Source of the DNA: Microcebus murinus
Lineage: Eukaryota; Chordata; Mammalia; Primates; Cheirogaleidae
Reading direction: 5' to 3'
NCBI RefSeq assembly: GCF_040939455.1
Contig: NC_134106.1
Location: forward strand, 84,699,001-84,763,000
Length of the DNA: 64,000 nt
A program made the position numbers and the translations under genes. Below are positions 9,954 to 20,590 of the stretch, one piece after another. Positions within the stretch are counted from its first letter, which is position 1; each line of letters begins with the position of its first letter. Under the pieces are notes generated by a model. That model did no database searches. It was not told the DNA's origin and saw only the letters and a list, made by a program, of their open reading frames with translations.

Positions 9954-11548
9954 GATTTTGATACCAAGAATGGTTGTAGAGAAACAGAATTTTAAGCATG
10001 AGTTTTCTGAATTTGTTCTCACAAATTCTGGAACAAATCTGATTAGATTTAAAGGTGCTGAAGACTGTTTTCTGTAGTAAAGAAGACTGTAGTAAAGAGA
10101 GCATTGACAGTCCATCCTGTGATCTGGCAATAAAGATATGCCACATGTCTGCGTTGAATACTCTACTTGTACAAAGCAAGGAGCTGAGTGACTGTGCATA
10201 TGACACTTTCAAACATTTTTGGAAAACTAGTGACTATAATAAAGCTGGCTGATTTTTCCCAATGTCACTGGGCAGAGGGGAGAAAGAAAAGATTGAGCTG
10301 AAGGATTTGAATTTCCAGCTCAAGGGCCATATATATGATCCAAAGGCGTCAACATGTGCCCTGCAGGAAAGATTTATCTCCTGTAGCCATAGGGATGCGG
10401 AACAGCAAGTGCAGAATCTCATCCTCCTATTGGTCGAATTACAGCACAGGTTGAACTCCCAGCACCACAGTGTTGAGCCTACTAAAAGTGAGGGCATTGG
10501 CTGGGAACAAATGGGATCCTATAAGTCAAGATGAGGACATGTGGGAAGACAGTGAGGGAGCTAGGGGAAATTGAGCCCCTGAATCCTAATGAGGCTTCTT
10601 TGTCAGTGGAAGAGGTGCCCCCACCCCCAGTGGAAGCAGCTACTCCACCTCCAATGGCAGCAGCTACTTCACCTTTACCTGAGGGGCTAACCCTGTATTG
10701 CCTGAGTAAACCGCAATGGCCAGTCCCCAGGCAGTTGCTCTATAAGGCAATGGTGATTCTGCCCAGGGCCCACCCCCACCACACCTCTTTGCTTCTGGAC
10801 CATTGCTTCAGACCCAAGCAGGCCCCTAATGGTGAGATACAAAGTGTGACCCATGAAGAGGTTTCTATGTTATAAAAGGACTACATGAGTTTTCTAATTC
10901 ATACAGACAGAAATCTGGGGAGTATGGGTGAGGATGGATACTAAGGGTGAGGGATAATGGTGGAAGGAACATAAAGTTGGATCAGGTCACATTTATTTGG
11001 CTCACTAAGTAGAGGACATGCATTTAACATTGCAGCTTGTGGAGTCATAAAAGGCCCCAACAGTTTGTTTTGTTGGTTGGTTGAAATACGGACCAAAAGA
11101 TGGCCCACAGTAGGCAAGTTGGAAATGCCTGACCCGCCTTTCCTAACATGGAGGAAGAGATTCAAAGACTTAGATTGGAATGTTAGAGTGGCTTTGTCAT
11201 TTAAGACAACATATTCATCCACATTGGGAGGATCAAGGAGATATACTTTTACCAATACTGTGAGATACATTTGTAAGGTGAGCCCCATGATCTTTGAGGA
11301 GCTCTGATCCTCATTCTTCTCTGCAGGCCACACCTTTCCATGGAAACTGCAGACACTGATTGGGAAACTGAAATGCAGTGGGAGGAATTGAATCCCAGGG
11401 TGGCAGTGCCAAGTGGTGGCACTCAACCTCCAAAGGCAAGCAATGGACAACAGGGTCACGGCAGCCATCAGGAGAATCTGACCCCCACAGAATTATGGTA
11501 TTGGCTAGATGATGATGGTGCTCATAGAAGTAAAATAGATAGGAAGCC
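9954..11548 (+). pseudogene. ERV-L leader and gag remnant
   Basis: Internal retroviral sequence downstream of the LTR: a primer-binding-site region at about 9959-9976, then a degenerate gag. Partial frames survive at 10262-10534 and 10531-10875. The second has a proline- and alanine-rich stretch (10617-10680) with a short imperfect duplication of an 'agcagctac' unit. Further weak gag-like frame continues to about 11500. No single frame spans the region and many stops interrupt it. Gag is the capsid polyprotein in intact family members; this copy cannot make it. The assignment to gag rests on position between LTR and pol plus composition, not on a recognised motif. Confidence 0.65.
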
Positions 11549-11890
11549 GGCCGGGCGCTGTGGCTCACGCCTGTAATCCTAGCTCTTGGGAGGCCGAGGC
11601 GGGCGGATTGCTCAAGGTCAGGAGTTCAAAACCAGCCTGAGCAAGAGCGAGACCCCGTCTCTACTATAAATAGAAAGAAATTAATTGGCCAACTGATATA
11701 TATATATAAAAAATTAGCCGGGCATGGTGGCGCATGCCTGTAGTCCCAGCTACTCGGGAGGCTGAGGCAGAAGGATCACTCAAGCCCAGGAGTTTGAGGT
11801 TGCTGTGAGCTAGGCTGACGCCACGGCACTCACTCTAGCCTGGACAACAAAGTGAGACTCTGTCTCAAAAAAAAAAAAAAAAAAAAAAAA
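11549..11890 (+). mobile_element. Strepsirrhine Alu in the ERV-L interior
   Basis: A full dimeric Alu in sense, beginning 'ggccgggcgctgtggctcac' and ending in about 28 A. The linker region has 'ttaattggccaactgatat' plus a TA run, the feature that marks strepsirrhine Alus. The polymerase III box region 'ggttgctgtgagctaggctg' belongs to the right arm. The target-site duplication is clean: 'atagataggaagcc' at 11535-11548 is repeated at 11891-11904. The insertion is much younger than the provirus and splits it between gag and pol. Confidence 0.97.
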
Positions 11891-11904
11891 ATAGATAGGA
11901 AGCC

Positions 11905-14478
11905 TACTAGACTTTTACCTGGGCTGTATAACCAGGAAAGTTCTAGGTCAAGTGAATAAAAATCTAACCTGAATTATAAAAACAGAAAGTCACAGTTCCT
12001 TAATCAATTCTACACTTAAGCCAGTTTAGAGATCCAGAACTCCCTGAATGAAGAGGAGGCTGCATCCCCTTGAGGAAGGACCCTGATATACTACCAAAAT
12101 TTTATACTGTTAGTCTTTCTCCCATTTTTCCCCTCCAAAAAACCACAGCCTTTTACCCAGGTAACTGTGCATTGGGAAAAATAAAATAATCAGACTTTTG
12201 GGAACTACTGGATACTGGCCCTGAACTGACACTAACTCCAGGTGACCCAAAAAATGTCACTATGGCCTACCAACTAGAGTAGGGGCTTATGGAGTTTGTA
12301 GTGGTCAATGGAGTTTTAGCTCAGATGTCTCTCACAGTGGGGCCAGTGTGTCCCTGAACCCATCCTGTGGGTATTTCCCCTGTTCTACAATGCATAAATG
12401 GCATAGACATGTTCAATAACATTACATCCTTGGAGAGCTTGCAGAAATTAGCACCACCATCAAGAACCTGAAGATGCAGAGGTGGTGTTTCCCACCACAT
12501 CTCCATTCATCTCATCTGTTTGGCCTGTGTAGAAGACAGATGGATCTTGGAGAATGACAGTGGATTAGCATAAGCTTAACCAGCTGTTAACTCTAACTGA
12601 ATCTGCTGTGCAGATGTGGTTTCATTGTTTGAGAAAATTAATACATCTCCTGGTACCTGATATGCAGCTATTAATCTGAAAAATACCTTTAAGAAATTAC
12701 AATTTGCATTCAGTTGGCAGGGCCAGCAACACACCTTCATTGTCCTACCTCAGGGGAATCTCAATTCTCCAGCATTATATCATCATTTAGTTCACAGAGA
12801 TCTTGATTATCTTTCCCAAGATATCATGCTTGTCCATAACAATGATGGAATTACACTGATTGGCTCTAGTGGACAAGAAGTAGCAGCCACTGTAGACATA
12901 TGGGTAAGATATATGTATGCCAGAGGGTGAGAAATGAATCTGACAAAAATTCAGAGGCCTTCTGCCTTGGTGAAATTTCCAGGGGTCTAGTGCTGTGGGG
13001 CATGTTGGGATATTCCTTTTAAGATAAAGGATAATTTGTTGCATCTAGCCCCTCCTGCATCAATAAAAGAGGCACAAAGCCTAGTAAGCCTCTTGGGATT
13101 TTGGAGGCAACATATTCTTCATTTGTGTGTGTTACTGTGGCCCATTTATGGAATAACCCAAAAACCTGCTAGTTTAGAGTGGGGCTTGGAAGAGAAGTTT
13201 CTCCAAGGTGTGCAAGCTGCTTTACTGCTTGGGCCAAATGATCCAGCAGATCCGTTGGTGGTTGAAACATCAGTAGCAGATGGGGATGCTGTGTGGCACC
13301 TTTGGTATGACCCTACAGGTGAATTTCAAAGCGAAGTGCCGGCTCTGAGAATTTCAAAGCAAAGCCTGCCATCCTTCACAGTTAACCACTCTTCTTTTGA
13401 GAAACAGCTCTTGGCTTGCTGCTGGGTTTTAGCAGAGACTGGACATTTAATCATGGTCCACCAAGTTATGAGACCTAAGATGCCTGTCATGAATTGGTGT
13501 TATCCAATCCACTAAGCCATAATTTTGGCATGTACAGCAGCAGTCAAACAGAAGTGGTATATATGAGATTGAGCTCAAGCAGGCCCTGAAGGCACAAGTC
13601 ATTTATATGAAGAAGCAGCCCCACTCCTGCTACACTGTCCTGCCTCTTCTACTCGCACCTCTGGTCTCCTGGGGAGTTCCCTTGGATCAACTGGCAGAGG
13701 AAAAGAAGACTTGCACCTGGTCTACAGATGGTTCTTCTCAATATGCAGGCACCACCTGCAAGTGGACAGCTGCAGCACAACTGCTCCTTTCTGGGACATT
13801 CTTGAACAGTGATGAAGAGAAATCCTCCCAATTGGCATAACTTTGAGCAATGCACCTGTCTGCTCATTTATTTGTAGAGAGAAATGGCCAGATGTGCTAC
13901 CATATACTGATTCATGGACAGTGACCAATGATTTGGTTGGATGACCAGGAACTTAGGAAGAACATGATTAGAAAAATTGGTGACAAAAATATATGGGGAA
14001 GATGCATATAGGTAGACCTTTCTGAATGGGCAAAAACATGAAGATATTTGTGTGTCATGTGAATGCTCACCCCAGGGTGACCTTAGCAAAGGAGGATTTT
14101 AATAAAGTGGATAGGATGATCTATGGATACCAGTCAGCCTCTTTTTCCAGCCGCCCTTGTCATCATGCAATGGGCTCATGAACAAAGTGGTCATGGTGGC
14201 AGGGATGGAGATTATTCATGGGCTCAGCAACATGGACTCTCACTCACCAAGGCCAACTTGGCTATGGCCATTGCTGAGTGCCCAATCTGGCCACAGCAGA
14301 GACCACATTGAGTCCCCAAGATGGCACTACTTCCTGGGTGAACAGCCAGCTACCTGGCAGCAGGTTGATTATATTGGGCCATTTCCATCATGGAAGGGGC
14401 AGCATTTGGTTCTTATTGGGTTAGACATTTACTCTGGATACACATTTGCCTTCCCTGTATGCAGTAAAACACAGATCT
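11905..14478 (+). pseudogene. ERV-L pol remnant (protease, RT, RNase H, integrase)
   Basis: A broken pol in the normal order. Protease: the DTG active-site triplet is encoded at 12211-12219. Reverse transcriptase: recognisable near 12690-13100, but the catalytic YxDD position (12838-12849) reads N-N-D-G, so it is dead. Connection and RNase H: the frame at 13036-13515 is thumb/connection-like, and a TDGS motif with the first RNase H aspartate lies at 13724-13735. That frame ends at a stop at 13838. Integrase: frame 14123-14311 has the zinc-finger histidines and one cysteine, but the last cysteine position is tryptophan. After a frame change, the catalytic core's first aspartate is at 14367-14369. 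The sequence leaves the family near 14478, before the rest of integrase, and no 3' LTR follows. ERV-L members generally lack env. Confidence 0.88.
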
Positions 14479-14489
14479 GATGCAGGACT

Positions 14490-14560
14490 GGCATCCAGAA
14501 TATTCAAGGAACTCTTAAAACTCAGCAATATGAAAACAAGGAACCGAATTTAAAAAATTC
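14490..14560 (+). mobile_element. Tiny sense L1 ORF2 fragment
   Basis: 'catccagaatattcaaggaa' followed by 'ctcttaaaactcagcaat' matches the L1 ORF2 stretch near its C-terminal third. Only about 70 bases are recognisable. It sits exactly where the ERV-L is cut off, so the two may share a deletion junction. Confidence 0.5.
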
Positions 14561-15442
14561 CCAACAGAATTCATCATTGATGGTAGTAGTGGTGGTGTCT
14601 CTAAAGAGATTTTCTTCATTATTAAAGAGAGATACAAAGGAGGACCAGCTCTCCCCAGGTCTCAGATGTTGCTATGTGAAGATGGGATGCTTTGCCTTGC
14701 TTCAGCCTTCTTGCAACTGTGAAGGGATGGTAAAAGCCGACCAAATAGCAGAACAAAAGGTGGAAGGAATGTGAGTCCTCGGGGAAGTTGATGTGGCTCT
14801 CAATTAGCCAATTGTCAAACTGCCTGGCACCTGGATTTCTCACTATGTGGTGTGATAAATCTGTTTATTGTTTAAACCAAGTAGCTCAAAGCATTGTGAT
14901 ATAATTTTTAAAAATTTCTTGTTCTGCTTGGGTTTTAACGGTTAAGTTGGAAAAGCATATACTCATACCTAGCAAGTGCAGAGATGTGAACTATCGGAGT
15001 AGCTGCTCACCTGGGTTAGTTCCCACTTCTCCCATTCAGCTCATTGGTGGGATGATTCTAGGTACGACCTCTCTCATCATCCTTATGATTTATTTACAAA
15101 TGAGGAGATGGAATGACATTCTTAATATTTGACAATTCTAACTAAAGTTCTTTACTTTGCCTTGATTTTGTTGCCCAGTGGCTGGCAGTGAGCTGGAATA
15201 GCTACCTTCTTCAGGTCAATAAACCCACATGAATTCCTGTTCTCAGCTTTGCATGAATTGTGAAAATCTGAGCATGGTAGAAACACTTGAAAGTCATTTT
15301 CACTTTGTGTAAATCTGAAAAGGATAGTCAGGGCACTACAGTGAAATGTGGTTTTCTCTAAAAGGTCAAACCAGAAGATGTCATCTTTAAAATGAAGGAA
15401 CTTGTATTAATATATGATAGGGTAAAACATATACATAGCATA
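14561..15442. other. Unassigned DNA, no gene seen
   Basis: No ERV-L 3' LTR, Alu or other family is found here. Frames are short (up to 73 residues). The sequence looks like ordinary single-copy DNA. Confidence 0.5.
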
Positions 15443-15450
15443 TACTAGAG

Positions 15451-15642
15451 CATGAGTCCTCAAACTATGGCCCGCAGGCCACATGCCGCCTGCTTAGGTC
15501 ATTTATCCGGCCAGCTGGGTGTTTTTGCCACCACTGCCTGTCCCGCTTAACAGGCGGCTTGTCCCGGGACCACAGTGCGCACTCTCCAACGGTCTGAGGG
15601 ACAATGAACTGGCCCCCTGTTTAAAAAGTTTGAAGACCCCTG
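15451..15642. mobile_element. Short hAT-type element with 8-bp duplications
   Basis: A 192-base GC-rich element. Its ends are inverted repeats: 'gagtcctcaaact' on the left and 'agtttgaagacccctg' on the right. It contains 'ggcccgcaggccacatg' and 'gggacaatgaactggccccc', typical of a common mammalian non-autonomous hAT family that I cannot name with certainty. The flanks 'tactagag' (15443-15450) and 'tgctagag' (15643-15650) are an 8-bp target duplication with one mismatch, as expected for hAT transposition. It has no coding capacity. Confidence 0.8.
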
Positions 15643-15678
15643 TGCTAGAGCCTTACCTGCTAACATTTAAAAATCTGT

Positions 15679-16020
<342 letters not shown>

Positions 16021-16754
16021 AATGCGTGGGCTGTCAGGATCATGGTGAATTAAAAAAGTACCAGGATCCCTCTTCTGTTGACTTTTTTATGTCTTTTTCT
16101 AATTTATTCAATACTGCTAATAACTGAGCTAAGGGACTTTGACTGCAGAGCTGTAGGAGGGAGAAACAGAAGGAGAGAACAGCTGAATATCCTCATGGCC
16201 ATCACGTTATTCGTAGGTGCATTTCTATGTAGGAGCCGTGAAAACAGACCAAGTCCAGTGTGCAGGCTAAAGCAGCACAGGCTCTGCCTGATGAGACGCC
16301 AAGATGCCCTTGAGAAGTCTTACTTCTAACTTGATACACTAATCTTTCTTCTTCTTGGGAATGTGTGTAACAGGGACACTCTAATTCTATCATTTGCAGA
16401 GAGAAGTTTATGCTCGTTCCATGCTCCTCGATACATTAAACAGTAGAGAAAGAGGCGGGCAGCTAGGAGTGAGAGCATGTGAAGATGGCACAGGTGGGCA
16501 GACATAAATGCAAAATCTGTGGACAATATAGCAGTTTTCAAAATGAAATGATCTTTAAAGTTCTGCAATGCAGGAATTAAGACATAGATTATTGTACATA
16601 GACACGTGGAAGAAAGTATAAATGCCACGGGGAACTTTTAAAACTAGGGGTCTTCGGAGGGAGGGTCAACGCTAAAGTAACACGGAGACACAGAGCTGGA
16701 AGAAAGATCTGTTCTTATCTTTGCTTCCTTTCCTAATTAGTTAATTAATTTTAA
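16021..16754. other. Unassigned DNA, no gene seen
   Basis: Frames up to 100 residues on the minus strand (16326-16628) are cysteine- and leucine-rich and lack any recognisable domain. No repeat is recognised. Confidence 0.5.
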
Positions 16755-17415
16755 TTGATAGATTTTATTCTTTAGAGTACTTTTAAGTTTATAGAAAAAT
16801 TGAGCAGAAAGTGCAGTTTCCATGCACTTCCCTCTCTCCCTAGTTTCCCCTTGTATTAATATTTTGCATTAGTATGGAATATTTGTTACAATTAATAAAC
16901 AAATGTGGATACAATAGTATTAACTAAAGTCCACAGTTAATATTAAGGTTGACTCCTAGTGTTGTGTATTCCATGGGTTTTGACAAATGTGTAAGGTCGT
17001 GTATCCACCATTATGATATCATATGCACTGGTTTCCCTTCCCCAAATATCCCCTGTGCTCCAAATAGTCATCCTTCTTCACCTCCCCCTCCCCAGCCCCT
17101 GGAAACTACTAATTTAAAAAGTGTTTCTATGATGATAAAAAACACATGCAAGTTACCATCTTACTGTTCTTACGTGTGCAGTTCTGTAGTGAAGTCTATT
17201 CACATCATTGCAAAACCTCTCTCCAGAACTTTATCATCTTGCAGAGCAGAAACTGTATCTGTTACACAACCCCACATTTTCCCTCCTCTCAGCCCCTGAA
17301 GATCTCCATTCTACTTTCTGTCTCTATGAGTTTGGTTACTTAGGTACCTCATATAGGTGGAATCACACAGTATTTGCCTTTCTGTGACTGACTGATTTCA
17401 CTTATCATAATGCCC
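16755..17415 (-). mobile_element. L1M 3' UTR, antisense
   Basis: 'ttctttagagtacttttaag', 'aaaattgagcagaaagtgca', 'catgggttttgacaaatgtg' and 'gtgtatccaccattatgata' are the reverse of an old L1M 3' UTR. The fragment stops at 'cttatcataatg' (about 17415) and its natural continuation is found at about 18134, so 17416-18130 is inserted sequence. Confidence 0.8.
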
Positions 17416-17910
17416 CCGTAGAGGTGTCAAAATTCCACCTCCATCCTCTTAGGGGCCCAGTGGGTCTGAGAACTAAATTGACATAAGACAGATTAACAGG
17501 AGAAAAACATGCAAATCCACGTAATGCAAGTTTGACTTGGCAACGGAGCCCTCATGAGAAAATGAAGACCCAAATATAGTCAGTCAGTTACTTGCAAACT
17601 GCAAGGGACAGTATGCAAGTACTATGCATACTGCATAGGACAAAGAATAGTAAGTTGTCAAGATGCAATCATGTGAAGGGTTTGGGCTTGGGAATTTCAC
17701 TGGGTAGGGAAGTAACTAGGAAGATGAGGGTTAGTTTAGCAAGGCTTGTTTGGCCACAATTCTTTTGACCACAATTTTCTCATCCTTAATGATAATAATG
17801 TTGCTTTTTTTTAGCATAGGGAACACAATTTTCACATGGAATTTTCATTTCTGTTTTTAAGAAACAGCACAAAGTTCAGAGTAATCTTTGTGCACCTACT
17901 GTGGGTTTTT
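17416..17910. mobile_element. LTR-like insertion within L1M (family unassigned)
   Basis: About 490 bases that interrupt the antisense L1M. It begins near 'tgcccccgtagaggtgtcaa' and includes 'aagacagattaacaggaga' and 'gagccctcatgagaaaatga'. It looks like an old LTR or DNA element, but I cannot place it. The inserted nature is well supported by the continuity of L1M on both sides. The family is not. Confidence 0.5.
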
Positions 17911-18115
17911 TTTAGCTTTTTTTAATGTTAGCGTATTATGGGGGTACAGGTGTTAAGGTTACGTATATTGCCCGTGCCCCCCCCTCGAGTCAGAGCCCCA
18001 AGCGTGACCATCCACCAAACATTGCACATCTCACTCATTGTGTTTGTATAAACCCATCCCCTCCTCCCCCCTCCTACTGTTATTAATTAAATAGCCAATA
18101 TGCCGGGGTGGCATA
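17911..18115 (-). mobile_element. Lemur-type L1 3' end, antisense
   Basis: T-rich start, then 'gcgtattatgggggtacagg', 'gagtcagagccccaagcgtg' and 'accatccaccaaacattgca', matching the reverse of the 3' end at 54290-54440. It is strongly 5' truncated and lies next to the LTR-like unit within the older L1M. Confidence 0.8.
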
Positions 18116-18129
18116 TTTTTAACTCCTCC

Positions 18130-18832
18130 TTCCTCAAGGTACATCCATGTTATAGCATGTGACAGGATTTTCTTCTTTTTTAAGAATCAGTGATAATCCA
18201 GTGTGTGTCACGTATGTGTTATCCATTCATCCAACAGTGGACACTTGAGTTGCTTCCACTTTTTGGCTATCATGAAAGATGATGCTGTTAACATCGATGT
18301 GCAAATATCTCTTGGAGACCCTGCTTTCAATTCTTTTGATATATACACAGAAGTGAGATTGCTGGATTTTATGGTTATTCTATTTTTTTTTTTTTTAAAA
18401 CCCCCACTCATGCTGTTTTCCATACTGGTTGTACTATTTTACAATCCCACCAGCAGTGTAGAGGTTCCATCTTTTTCACATCCCCATCAACACATGTCAT
18501 TTTCTGGGTTTTTGTTTTGTTTTGTTTTTTGGGGTGGGGATTAGCCATCCTAACAAGTTAAAATCTTATTTTTTTTATTTGCATTCCTCTGATGATTAGT
18601 GATGTGGAGCATCTTCCCATACGCTTGTTGACCATTTTTATATTATCTTTGGAAGAATGTTGATTCAAGTCCTTTGTCCAATTTTTAATAAGTTTATTTG
18701 TTATTTTTTTTGTTGTTGAGTTGTAGCAGTTTTTATATATTATGGATATTGACCCCTTATTAAATATATGATTTGCAAGTATTTTTTTTCCTACTCCATA
18801 GGTTGCCTTTTCATAATTTTGGGCCTTACAAT
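18130..18832 (-). mobile_element. L1M ORF2 end and 3' UTR, antisense (continues 16755-17415)
   Basis: 'aaggtacatccatgttatag', 'acagtggacacttgagttgc', 'tcttggagaccctgctttca' and 'ggttgccttttcataatttt' are the reverse of an L1M end. The element is continued beyond the MaLR LTR at 19207. All frames are broken. Confidence 0.85.
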
Positions 18833-19206
18833 TGCTATGGTTTGAATGTTTGTCCCCCAGAATTCATGTGTTGAAAGTTTAATTTCCAGGGCAGTGGAGG
18901 TGCAGACTGGTGGGGGGTGTTAGTGTCAGTGGGAGTGGAGCCCTCATGACTGGGTTAATGTCATTACTGAGATAGCTGGTTGTTATGCAGCAAGACCACC
19001 TCACATGCTGCTGCTCTTTCACATGCACTCACGTGCCATTCCGCATTTCTTCCATGTCATGATGCAGCACAAAAGCCCTCACCAGAAGCTGGCACCATGC
19101 CCTTACACTTCACATCCTCCAGAATTGCGAGCCACATAAACATTTTTCTTTATAAATTACCCAGTTTGTAGTAGTCTGTCATAGCAACAGAAAGGGAACT
19201 AATACA
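18833..19206 (+). mobile_element. MaLR LTR (MLT1/MST group), sense
   Basis: 374 bases from 'tgctatggtttgaatgtttg' to 'gaaagggaactaataca', with 'tttataaattacccagtttg' near the end and an AATAAA-like 'cataaacat'. This is the layout of MaLR solo LTRs. It interrupts the antisense L1M, whose text ('ccttaca' then 'tttaggtctttaatcc') resumes on the far side. The 5-bp duplication is not clean. Confidence 0.8.
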
Positions 19207-20590
19207 TACGTTTAGGTCTTTAATCCATTGTGAATTAACTTTTGTATGTGGAATAAGATAAGGTTCCAACTTTATTCTTTGGTGTGTGGATTCCTAGTTT
19301 TCCAGCACTGTTTGTTGAAAAGACTCTCCTTTTCTCATTGAGTGGTCTTGGCACCCTTGTCAAAGATCAGTTGACCATATATGCCTAGATTTATTTCTGT
19401 GCTCTCTATCCTATTAATGTATATGTCTATCTTGTTGCCAGTAACACACTGTTTTGATTACTGTGGCTTTGTAATATGTTTTCAACTCAGGAAATGTGAA
19501 TCTTTTAACTTTGTTCCTCTTTTTAAAATTATTTTGGCTATTTAAGATACCTTGAGGTTCCATATGAGTTTTAGGATTTCTTTTCTATTTTGGCAAAAAT
19601 AAGTAAATAAATAACCACCAAAGAGATTTTACTAGGGATTGCATTGAATCTATAGTACGTTTGGGGTATATTGACATCTTAATAATAATAATTCTTTCAA
19701 TTCATGTCCATGGGATGTCTTTCCATTTATTTATATCTCCTTTCATTATTTTCAGCAATATTTTAAAGTTTTTAGTGTACTAGTTTTCATCTCCTTGGTT
19801 AAGTTTATTCCTAAGTATTTTATTCTTTCTGATGCTACTATATTTTCCTTTCAGAAAAAATGAAAAATTTTCATTTTCTAAAAATTGAAACATTTTAGTG
19901 CATAGACACACAACTTATTTTTGCATGTTAATTTTGTATACTGCATCTTTGCTGAATTTGTTTATTCTAACAGGTTTTTTGTATGTGAAATCTTCAGCCT
20001 TTTCTACATATAATAAGATCATGTCATGTTCAAACAGAGATATTTTACCTCTTACTTTTAGATTTTGATGACTTCTGTCTCTTTTTCTTGCCTAATTGCC
20101 CTGGATAGGACTTCCAGAGCTCTATGGAACAGAATGGTAAGAGTACACATGGTTCCTGATCTTAGACAAAAGGTTTTCAGTCTTTCACTGTTGAGTGTGA
20201 TGTTAGCTGTGGACTTTTCTTATATGGCTTTTATTATGTTGAGGTGGTTTTCTTCTATTTTTAGTTTGTTGAATGTTTTTTATCATGAAAAGGTGTTGAA
20301 TTTTGTTGAGTGCTTTTCTTATATCAATCAAGATGATCATGTGGTTTTATCTTTAATTCTGTTAATGTAATCATTGAATTTCATATATTGAACCATCCTT
20401 GAACTGTGGGAATAAATCCCACTTGGTCATGGTGTATAATCCTTTTAATGTTATGTTGAAATGTGGTATTCTAGGATTTCGTTGAGAGTCTTTGCATCAA
20501 TATTTATCATAGATAAATCATAGATATTGGTTTGTTGTTTTCTTGTCAGGTGGTGCTAGTCCTCTGACTTTATATTTCTTTCACATTAGT
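19207..20590 (-). mobile_element. L1M ORF2, antisense, continued
   Basis: 'tttaggtctttaatccattg', 'ccagcactgtttgttgaaaa' and 'ttgtcaaagatcagttgacc' continue the antisense ORF2 of the split L1M. Long AT-rich plus-strand frames here are by-products. Confidence 0.85.

Noticed and set aside
9813..10199. Minus-strand frame with a Leu-Ser repeat domain
   Set aside because: The repeat is the translation of the (AG)n microsatellite in the LTR.
10941..11468. 175-residue minus-strand open frame, the longest in the window
   Set aside because: It lies antisense to the ERV-L gag remnant, has no domain and no promoter or splice context. Long antisense frames are common opposite old retroviral coding DNA.
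13036..13515. 159-residue plus-strand frame as a possible host gene
   Set aside because: It is the thumb/connection part of the ERV-L pol and is included in the pol remnant.
14479..15442. Search for the ERV-L 3' LTR
   Set aside because: No text matching the 5' LTR start or end was found; the region is unassigned.
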